Source: Thermoplasmata archaeon (GTDB lineage Archaea > Thermoplasmatota > E2 > DHVEG-1). Taken from it: 10,411 nucleotides of DNA. How positions within the stretch are numbered: position 1 is the first letter of the stretch; each line of letters opens with the position of its first letter. The stretch spans positions 1 to 10,411 of the forward strand of contig QMTB01000033.1 in assembly GCA_003649845.1 (NCBI GenBank), in the 5' to 3' direction. A model generated the notes under the pieces. That model ran no database searches. It saw only the letters and a list, made by a program, of their open reading frames with translations, and was not told the DNA's origin. Shown piece by piece: positions 1-4,270 of this stretch. Made by a program: the position numbers and the translations under genes.

Positions 1-70
1 ATACAAAATATTTTAAATATCTCTTTAAACATTGCCTCTTTTATCTTTAATAAAAACAAAGAACGTATAT

Positions 71-144
71 GGCCCGAGTGGTGTAGCTTGGTAACATATG
101 GGACTGTGGATCCCCTGTGCCGGGTTCAAATCCCGGCCCGGGCC
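71..144 (+). tRNA. tRNA-His, anticodon GTG
   Basis: The cloverleaf is readable: G-1 at 71, acceptor 72-78 with 137-143, discriminator C at 144 and no encoded CCA. The D stem is 81-84/94-97, the anticodon stem 99-103/111-115 with GTG at 106-108, and the T stem CCGGG/CCCGG (120-124/132-136) around loop TTCAAAT. T8, A14, G18G19, A21 and T33 are in place. The template-encoded G-1 opposite C73 is the histidine identity element known from archaeal tRNA-His. Oddities: A6 faces C67, T27 faces C43, and the 15-48 pair would be G-G. There is no intron. The upstream 70 bases are AT-rich with TATA-like stretches (11-20, 41-53) but no clear promoter. A short T run at 150-153 may end transcription. Confidence 0.93.
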
Positions 145-185
145 TATAATTTTAAAGATTCATTTATAGATAAAAAGATGTAAAT

Positions 186-192
186 AAAAAAA
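186..192 (-). terminator. Possible oligo-T terminator after the 34-codon gene
   Basis: A run of seven A on the plus strand reads as T7 on the minus strand, about 40 nt past the stop codon of the small gene at 233-337. Archaeal RNA polymerase can terminate on oligo-U without a hairpin. The location fits, but AT-rich runs are common here, so this is tentative. Confidence 0.35.
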
Positions 193-232
193 TTATAACG
201 GAGGAAGAGTCAAACTAGATTCTAAAATTAGA

Positions 233-337
233 TTATTGATACTTCTTATAATAATGGTTTTTAAAGTATTCCTCCATCTCTCTAACAGCTATCTTATGTT
301 TTTCATCAATCATTCTCTTTCTCTCTTCTTCATCCAT
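233..337 (-). CDS. 34-residue charged small protein, unknown function
   Basis: This small reading frame runs from ATG at 337-335 to TAA at 235-233. The product begins MDEEERKRMIDEKHK and ends YYKKYQ. It is highly charged, has no cysteines or hydrophobic segment, and is probably one amphipathic helix with an aromatic tail (EEYFKNHYYKKY). Its reality rests on initiation signals: a TAGGTGAG ribosome binding site lies five bases before the ATG, and a TATA box (TATTAAAATA) lies about 26 bp before the predicted transcript start, which gives a short leader containing that site. It lies alone between the convergent tRNA-His and the end of the pilin-like pair at 423-1494. I recognise no family. A nucleic-acid-binding or protein-binding peptide is possible, but that is speculation. 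Confidence 0.68.
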   Translation of the reverse strand: MDEEERKRMIDEKHKIAVREMEEYFKNHYYKKYQ

Positions 338-373
338 CTTAACTCACCTAACTTTAAAACCTGTTTCTCATAC

Positions 374-398
374 TATTTTAATACCACCTGTTAAAATA
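374..398 (-). promoter_or_regulatory. Promoter of the 34-codon gene inside an 8-bp inverted repeat
   Basis: TATTTTAA (374-381) and TTAAAATA (391-398) form a perfect inverted repeat around a 9-nt spacer. Read on the minus strand, the downstream arm carries the TATA box TATTAAAATA. The transcript would start near 352, giving a leader of about 15 nt that includes GGTGAG. The repeat overlaps the TATA/BRE position, where a repressor dimer could block TBP/TFB. It could alternatively be a hairpin after the gene ending at 423. Confidence 0.45.
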
Positions 399-422
399 TC
401 ATCATGGAGTTTTACTATAAAA

Positions 423-1037
423 TTAGATTTGATAAAACATAAGAAACCCTTGTTTTTCTTCTCCTTTCATCCATATTCCATCGTTATTTGTATCATAATA
501 GAGGAAGGTTTTCTCTATAAATATGGGTTTAGATAAATCTATTATAAAAGGTTTCTCTAAGAATCTTTCATAGCTTACATTCCATTCCTCTGTTAGATAT
601 CTTTTAACTAGAATTCTATTTTGAATTGGATCCTCTATAGTTCCTTTATCTCCAAATTTTTCATATAAAAATATATGTAACTCTGTGCCATTAGTCCAAT
701 TATCATTGTTATCTCTAATCCAAAGACTGGGTAATATATTTTCTCTAATCTTCTTTCTCTCATTATATATTGTTATATATTCTGGCGATATAGATATCTT
801 ATATCTTATATCCTGAATATCAAGGGTTTTTATATAATCAAAAGATGCAGTATCTGCTTCCTGTAGATTTATTATGATCTTCTCAGCGATATTTTCCATG
901 ATATCTTTTTCTTCAAAATTATCTGAGAAGAATAGATGATACAATGATATAAGTAATATTCCAGTTGCTATCATCAATCCTATATCTGTAAATGTTAAAC
1001 CTATCATTCCTCTATTGTTTCCTATAAACTGTAACAT
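423..1037 (-). CDS. Pilin-like membrane-anchored protein with an EF-hand-like loop
   Basis: I chose the ATG at 1037 (204 residues), which has GGAG five bases upstream and keeps the motif GNNRG before the hydrophobic segment. An ATG seven codons upstream (1058) lacks a ribosome binding site. An ATG at 1007, 4 nt after the previous stop, would remove the motif. The order is a short N-terminus ending NNRG, one membrane helix (about 11-37), then a soluble domain of about 165 residues, presumably outside the cell. RG before a hydrophobic helix resembles the class III signal of archaeal prepilins. Near the C-terminus, residues 182-193 (DTNNDGIWMKGE) match an EF-hand loop with D1, N3, D5, G6, I7 and E12. 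The frame overlaps the upstream gene by 26 nt, so the two are an operon. The soluble domain is unrecognised; a minor pseudopilin is my best guess. Confidence 0.75.
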   Translation of the reverse strand: MLQFIGNNRGMIGLTFTDIGLMIATGILLISLYHLFFSDNFEEKDIMENIAEKIIINLQEADTASFDYIKTLDIQDIRYKISISPEYITIYNERKKIRENILPSLWIRDNNDNWTNGTELHIFLYEKFGDKGTIEDPIQNRILVKRYLTEEWNVSYERFLEKPFIIDLSKPIFIEKTFLYYDTNNDGIWMKGEEKQGFLMFYQI

Positions 1038-1494
1038 AGGATCTCCCGTTTTTCTCATATAACTTCAATGTTATAGTATGCCTACCAGGTGTTAGAATAA
1101 CATCTTTATTTGATTCTCCGAAGGTGAAAGAAACCTTAGAATGATATATTTTGATAGTTCCATCCTTCATTATATAATAGTATTGATTACAGGTTTCATT
1201 GCTTATAATTGGTTCACCTGTATCAGATGGTATACCTCCTAATACCGCTATATATAATGTATCTGGAAGGTTTATATTTAGAGTTTGAATAGTATTATTA
1301 CTATCATATATATCCATAGTTTCAGCTTTAGATACAATAAGAGAGAGTTGTTCCTCTACCTCTCTAATATCTAGATTTCTATGTAGATTTTCTATATTTA
1401 TATATAGAAATGTTATAGTTATAGTTGCAGATATAAGTGCTATAGTTAGAAAAATAGGGTAGCCTATTAAAGCTGAGTTATCTATATCTTGCAC
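1012..1494 (-). CDS. Pilin-like membrane-anchored protein
   Basis: The likely start is GTG at 1494 (160 residues), giving MQDIDNSALIGYP before the membrane helix. It lies 26-27 bp from the centre of a TATA box, so the mRNA is probably leaderless. A TTG at 1518 opens the same frame but lies inside the TATA region. The short N-terminus DIDNSA is followed by one membrane helix (about 10-32), a heptad-like segment (about 33-58, containing VEEQLSLIVSKAE), and a beta-rich domain of about 100 residues ending YVTVYRKQ. The layout matches archaeal pilin-like proteins in which a helix precedes a beta domain. Two cysteines are absent as a pair (one in SNETCNQ). It is first in an operon with the gene at 423-1037 and is transcribed divergently from 1569-1982. 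No filament ATPase or prepilin peptidase is in the window. Confidence 0.78.
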   Translation of the reverse strand: MQDIDNSALIGYPIFLTIALISATITITFLYINIENLHRNLDIREVEEQLSLIVSKAETMDIYDSNNTIQTLNINLPDTLYIAVLGGIPSDTGEPIISNETCNQYYYIMKDGTIKIYHSKVSFTFGESNKDVILTPGRHTITLKLYEKNGRSYVTVYRKQ

Positions 1495-1516
1495 AATACA
1501 TAAAATCTTAAAAATC

Positions 1517-1524
1517 AATATAAA
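1517..1524 (-). promoter_or_regulatory. TATA box for the gene pair 1494-423
   Basis: On the minus strand this reads TTTATATT. Its centre is about 26 bp from the GTG at 1494, the normal archaeal TATA-to-start spacing, which implies a leaderless transcript. Confidence 0.5.
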
Positions 1525-1537
1525 ATTATCTAAAAAA

Positions 1538-1545
1538 TTATATAT
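1538..1545 (+). promoter_or_regulatory. TATA box for the gene at 1569
   Basis: TTATATAT is centred about 27 bp upstream of the ATG at 1569. No Shine-Dalgarno core lies between them, consistent with a leaderless mRNA. It is back to back with the opposing TATA box about 20 bp away. Confidence 0.55.
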
Positions 1546-1568
1546 GGTTTTTCTATAGATATATTTGA

Positions 1569-1982
1569 ATGTCTGATAATGCAGTTGTTGCTCTTCCTAT
1601 GCGGTTGATAGTTTCTATAGTTATAGGAACCGCTGTTTTATCAGCGATTCTATCTTTTATCTCCGATTCTAGTTATATCACGCCATCTATGGTTGTATCT
1701 GTTGATCCTATATTTTATAAGATGAATAGTAGTAGAGGTATACTGAATATATCTCTATCTGTTTCTTCTAAGGATGGTAAACCTATAAAAGATGCAGTAG
1801 TAATAATTCAAGGTTTAGATGGCTTTGCCTCTGCTATAACTGATAGTAATGGTAATGCAAATATATCTATTTCAATAGTTTTCCCTAAATATATACATGA
1901 AGGTTATCTAGATGTAACTGTTAAAGCTTTAGATTACCCTAATTTCCATCAAGATGATATGATAAGAGTTATACAGGTATAG
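1569..1982 (+). CDS. Membrane-anchored Ig/carboxypeptidase-regulatory-like surface protein
   Basis: This 137-residue protein begins MSDNAVVALPM, has one membrane helix (about 11-31), then a linker and a beta domain (about 56-137). The domain has the pattern of carboxypeptidase-regulatory / Ig-like folds: KDGKPIKDAVVIIQG, then TDSNGNANISI, then DVTVKALDY. It is clearly paralogous to the gene at 2497-2949: both have A-V, G, IT[DN]S[ND]G and TVKA at matching positions. The start is supported by the TATA spacing. It is the only protein gene on the plus strand in this window and ends 4 nt from the end of the convergent gene at 1987. It is probably an envelope- or filament-associated protein with the beta domain outside. 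I see no catalytic residues. Confidence 0.82.
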   Translation: MSDNAVVALPMRLIVSIVIGTAVLSAILSFISDSSYITPSMVVSVDPIFYKMNSSRGILNISLSVSSKDGKPIKDAVVIIQGLDGFASAITDSNGNANISISIVFPKYIHEGYLDVTVKALDYPNFHQDDMIRVIQV

Positions 1983-1986
1983 TTTA

Positions 1987-2490
1987 CTATCTTTCAATGA
2001 GTCTATCTATTCTACTAGACATCTTCTTTAATATCGGCGTGCTATAGAAGGATTTAATGATGGAAGAGGATATAAGAATTACTCCTATTATCGTTAGAAA
2101 AACAGGTGATATTACAACATCTTTTCCACCTAGAAATATCAAAGCTGCAATTAAAAAGGTTATTAATCCACCTATTATACCTGTTATCTCCAGTGACACC
2201 TCTCTTTTCCCTATCTTCATGGTGAGATGATTATCTCTCTTCCTATAATCTTCTATTTTCTCCTTCAACTCTTCTATTTCTCTTTGCTGCATCGATATGG
2301 TTTCTTGAAGTATCAATATACTTTTGTTATCCTCTATTTGAACAGGGATTATAGCATCATTTTCTCCATTATTCGAAAGTCTTCTTTCAATAGCTGATAG
2401 CCTAGTGTTCATATTCTCTGTTATCTGCTCGATTCTCTGTATCCATTGATAGAGCATAGATATAGATGGTGTATCTACTTTGGAATCCAT
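1987..2490 (-). CDS. Coiled-coil protein with two C-terminal membrane helices
   Basis: This 167-residue protein has no signal peptide. An N-terminal helical part (about 12-40, YQWIQRIEQITENMNTRLSA) and a second coiled coil (about 58-88, rich in Q, E, K and R) precede two membrane helices (about 103-121 and 126-146) joined by a four-to-five-residue turn. A basic tail follows. Both long termini should therefore be on the same side, by charge the cytoplasm. The start is ATG at 2490, 6 nt after the stop of the upstream gene, with GTGAT overlapping that stop. It is translated from the same message as the surface protein at 2497-2949, so it could be a cytoplasmic-side anchor or scaffold for the surface proteins. 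That role is inference only, and I recognise no named family. Confidence 0.8.
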   Translation of the reverse strand: MDSKVDTPSISMLYQWIQRIEQITENMNTRLSAIERRLSNNGENDAIIPVQIEDNKSILILQETISMQQREIEELKEKIEDYRKRDNHLTMKIGKREVSLEITGIIGGLITFLIAALIFLGGKDVVISPVFLTIIGVILISSSIIKSFYSTPILKKMSSRIDRLIER

Positions 2491-2496
2491 ATTTTA

Positions 2497-2949
2497 TCAC
2501 AATCTATATACTGTTATAGCATCCTCATCGGTATAATCTTGGAATCCATTTGCTTTTACAGTCATCTTTATATGATCCTCGTTAACGTTTTCACCTAGAG
2601 ATGGTCTTATAGAGAATGTTACTATTCCATCTGAATTTGTTATACCAGATTCTGCTACACCAGCTCCTATCAGCATAACTGTAGCTCCTGATACTACTTT
2701 ATCATTATTTGTTATAACTTTTATAGTAACATCATAGGTTTTGCTAAATGTAAAAGCACTGGCGTTTCCAGGATTCTCACCTATAACAGGATTTTGAATA
2801 ACAGTTGCTTGAAGTGTCTTTGTTCCACTTGGTATCATCGCTATAACTGCTGCTATTACAGCTACAGCTACAACCATTATAATTATCAGATACATTGGTA
2901 GACCAAGTACTTGGGCTGAATTGTTTATAGAAGCCTTTCTATCTAGAAT
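2497..2949 (-). CDS. Membrane-anchored Ig/carboxypeptidase-regulatory-like surface protein, probable ATT start
   Basis: The conserved frame extends upstream of the first ATG (2895-2893). That ATG lies inside the family motif: the frame reads KASINNSAQVLGLPM, and the last M is the ATG. No ATG, GTG or TTG lies between the upstream stop (2967-2965) and 2895. GGTGAT at 2958-2953 sits three bases before an ATT at 2949, so I propose ATT as start (150 residues). A conventional call would be 2497-2895 (132 residues). One membrane helix (about 20-41) is followed by a linker and a beta domain (about 65-150) with GATVMLIG, TNSDGIVTFSI and KMTVKANGF, paralogous to 1569-1982. It is first in an operon with 1987-2490. 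It is probably a surface or pilin-like protein. Confidence 0.78.
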   Translation of the reverse strand: MLDRKASINNSAQVLGLPMYLIIIMVVAVAVIAAVIAMIPSGTKTLQATVIQNPVIGENPGNASAFTFSKTYDVTIKVITNNDKVVSGATVMLIGAGVAESGITNSDGIVTFSIRPSLGENVNEDHIKMTVKANGFQDYTDEDAITVYRL

Positions 2950-2952
2950 TCT

Positions 2953-2958
2953 ATCACC
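2953..2958 (-). promoter_or_regulatory. Ribosome binding site GGTGAT arguing for an ATT start
   Basis: GGTGAT is followed by three bases and then ATT in the coding frame. The geometry is nearly the same as for the regulator gene, where GGTGAA is followed by three bases and TTG at 3855. It lies 58 nt upstream of the first ATG, too far to serve it. Confidence 0.45.
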
Positions 2959-2978
2959 CAGGCATTATAATATAAAAC

Positions 2979-2986
2979 TATTTAAA
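2979..2986 (-). promoter_or_regulatory. TATA box for the gene pair 2949-1987
   Basis: On the minus strand this reads TTTAAATA within a T/A-rich run. The predicted start of transcription is near 2956-2960, leaving a very short leader before 2949. A second TATA-like stretch (TTTATATTATAA, about 2967-2978) is nearby. Confidence 0.5.
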
Positions 2987-3008
2987 AAATTTTTGAATAT
3001 ATATTTAT

Positions 3009-3013
3009 AAAAA
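3009..3013 (-). terminator. Possible oligo-T terminator after the mevalonate-entry operon
   Basis: T5 in an AT-only stretch on the minus strand, about 7-11 nt after the stop codon of the 43-residue zinc protein. It fits the end of the five-gene operon. The base composition makes such runs frequent. Confidence 0.35.
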
Positions 3014-3019
3014 TATTAT

Positions 3020-3151
3020 TTAGTTTTTACATCTAATGCATATTCCATGTTCTGCATCAAAACAATCTGCACATACATTTGAACCACATAGCATGCAGGT
3101 ATGTAAAACACTAGGTTTCCCACATATCTGGCATAAACCCATTAACTCCAT
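3020..3151 (-). CDS. 43-residue zinc-cluster protein
   Basis: This frame runs from ATG at 3151-3149 to TAA at 3022-3020. The 43-residue product has four CxxC pairs: C7/C10 (CQIC), C19/C22 (CMLC), C27/C30 (CADC) and C38/C41 (CIRC), plus H17 and H35. The spacing suggests two zinc ions in a cross-braced B-box / HIT-finger-like fold. The start lies 2 nt after the stop of the regulator gene, with GGGGAG eight bases upstream, so it is the last gene of the operon. Nothing here shows catalysis. It could partner the regulator or the HMG-CoA-forming complex, or simply be a general small zinc protein of archaea. The cysteine pattern and initiation signal make the gene convincing; its role is unknown. 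Confidence 0.8.
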   Translation of the reverse strand: MELMGLCQICGKPSVLHTCMLCGSNVCADCFDAEHGICIRCKN

Positions 3152-3153
3152 AT

Positions 3154-3855
3154 CTATTGCTCCCCTAGAGAACGCATCCTCTTCTTTAACTCATCTAAAG
3201 GTAACTTTGTTACAACCAATGGTATTATCTCTCTATCAGCAAGTTTTACTGCAAGTGGATCTACAGAAGCAGGTCTATGATATACTACAATCGATGGTTT
3301 AACAGGGTGCACTCTAACAGCAATCATAGGGCTACGTCCATATTGTATACTAGTAAATATTAAAGCCCTCTCTGGACTCCAACCATATAGATATACATAA
3401 TCCGCTGGTGTAATATTTTTAATAGCTTTTATACTATCTACTAAAGTAAAACCTTTAATCTTCTTCTTAAGTCCTTCTTTGTTGGATGTAAGTATATTTC
3501 CATCAATCGCTCTTATAAAATCTTCTGCTTCAATAGCATATGGATACTCTTGAATATCTATTATACCTTCTCTAGATTTAACAATTGGATCATATTGATG
3601 AATTACCTTCTCTCCCCGCTCTTCATCTATTTTAATCAAAGCTTCTATAATCTTCTTAATAGTTTGAATACCCGGTGACTTTCTACGACCAGCTTCATAA
3701 TCGCTTATAACACTTGGAGAGAGATGCATATATTGAGCAAGCTCTGTTTGACTTACTTTGAATATATTCCGCCATTTACGTATAGTTTTACCAGGTTTAG
3801 GACTAAGAGTTATCTCACCTGCAATCTTCTCAGCGAGAGCTGTTTTCGTATCCAA
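3154..3855 (-). CDS. XRE-type helix-turn-helix transcriptional regulator
   Basis: This 233-residue protein has an XRE/Cro-like helix-turn-helix at about 26-76: WRNIFKVSQTELAQYM is the first part and LSPSVISDYEAGRRKSP holds the recognition helix and the usual EAGRR end. The remaining 150 residues form an alpha/beta domain (for example YVYLYGWSPERALIFTSI and IAVRVHPVKPSIVVYHRP), as in a family of archaeal predicted regulators, probably COG1709. The C-terminal part may sense a ligand. The start is TTG at 3855, four bases after GAGGTGA, which overlaps the stop of the upstream gene. It is fourth in the operon after the HMG-CoA genes, which suggests control of isoprenoid precursor supply, perhaps by autoregulation. 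The palindrome at 6541-6566 is a candidate operator. Confidence 0.88.
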   Translation of the reverse strand: MDTKTALAEKIAGEITLSPKPGKTIRKWRNIFKVSQTELAQYMHLSPSVISDYEAGRRKSPGIQTIKKIIEALIKIDEERGEKVIHQYDPIVKSREGIIDIQEYPYAIEAEDFIRAIDGNILTSNKEGLKKKIKGFTLVDSIKAIKNITPADYVYLYGWSPERALIFTSIQYGRSPMIAVRVHPVKPSIVVYHRPASVDPLAVKLADREIIPLVVTKLPLDELKKRMRSLGEQ

Positions 3856-3859
3856 TAAT

Positions 3860-3866
3860 TCACCTC
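3860..3866 (-). promoter_or_regulatory. Ribosome binding site deciding the TTG start of the regulator gene
   Basis: GAGGTGA, a seven-base match to the archaeal anti-Shine-Dalgarno, overlaps the TGA stop of the DUF35 gene and lies four bases before TTG at 3855-3853. No in-frame ATG lies near. Confidence 0.7.
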
Positions 3867-4270
3867 ATAGGTCTAAATTTATAGCCATAATATATAGCAC
3901 CAGTACTACCATCCTGCCGGATTTTTCTGAAGGTACTCTCGACTCTCATATCTATTTTCACATCCTCTGGTTTACAATCAACTATCTGAGCTGTTATCCT
4001 AGGCCCTTCATCTAGTTCTACTATTGCAATAGGATAAGGTACTTGATCTTCAAAATCCTCAGTAGCTGAATGTATAATAGTATATGTAACTATTTTACCT
4101 TTTCCACTAAGTTGAATCTTCTGCATTTTACCTAGACTTTTCCTCCTACAATATGGACAAGATTCTCTTGGAGGGAAGAATACTCTACCGCACACAGTAC
4201 ATTTATTTCCTATAATATTATACCTCTGCGGTATCTCACGCCAGAAACGCGCTACACTTTCCTTCATCAT
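3860..4270 (-). CDS. DUF35 zinc-ribbon / OB-fold protein of the HMG-CoA-forming complex
   Basis: This 136-residue protein starts with an N-terminal helix (about 1-18), followed by a rubredoxin-like zinc ribbon with C24/C27 (CTVC) and C38/C41 (CPYC), then an OB fold (about 50-136). That is the standard DUF35 (OB_aCP) order and length. In archaea this protein bridges acetoacetyl-CoA thiolase and HMG-CoA synthase, offering a shared CoA-binding site so the unfavourable thiolase reaction is pulled forward. That role is known from the Methanothermococcus complex and is inferred here from gene order. The ATG overlaps the thiolase stop by 4 nt (ATGA), which favours translational coupling and balanced amounts. 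All four zinc cysteines are present. Confidence 0.95.
   Translation of the reverse strand: MMKESVARFWREIPQRYNIIGNKCTVCGRVFFPPRESCPYCRRKSLGKMQKIQLSGKGKIVTYTIIHSATEDFEDQVPYPIAIVELDEGPRITAQIVDCKPEDVKIDMRVESTFRKIRQDGSTGAIYYGYKFRPMR

Noticed and set aside
219..232. Short inverted repeat TCTAA/TTAGA after the 34-codon gene
   Set aside because: The stem is only 5 bp with a 2-nt loop in AT-rich sequence, not enough to call a terminator.
398..405. ATGATGAT on the minus strand as a C box of a C/D guide RNA
   Set aside because: No CTGA D box or D' box lies at a suitable distance, so the match is probably chance in an AT-rich gap.
3036..3302. Plus-strand open frame of 88 codons
   Set aside because: It is antisense to the 43-residue zinc protein and the end of the regulator gene, both of which have clear motifs. 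Its product is low-complexity with no domain.
3758..4015. Plus-strand open frame of 85 codons
   Set aside because: It lies opposite the helix-turn-helix coding region and the DUF35 end, with no ribosome binding site or promoter and no recognisable protein pattern.
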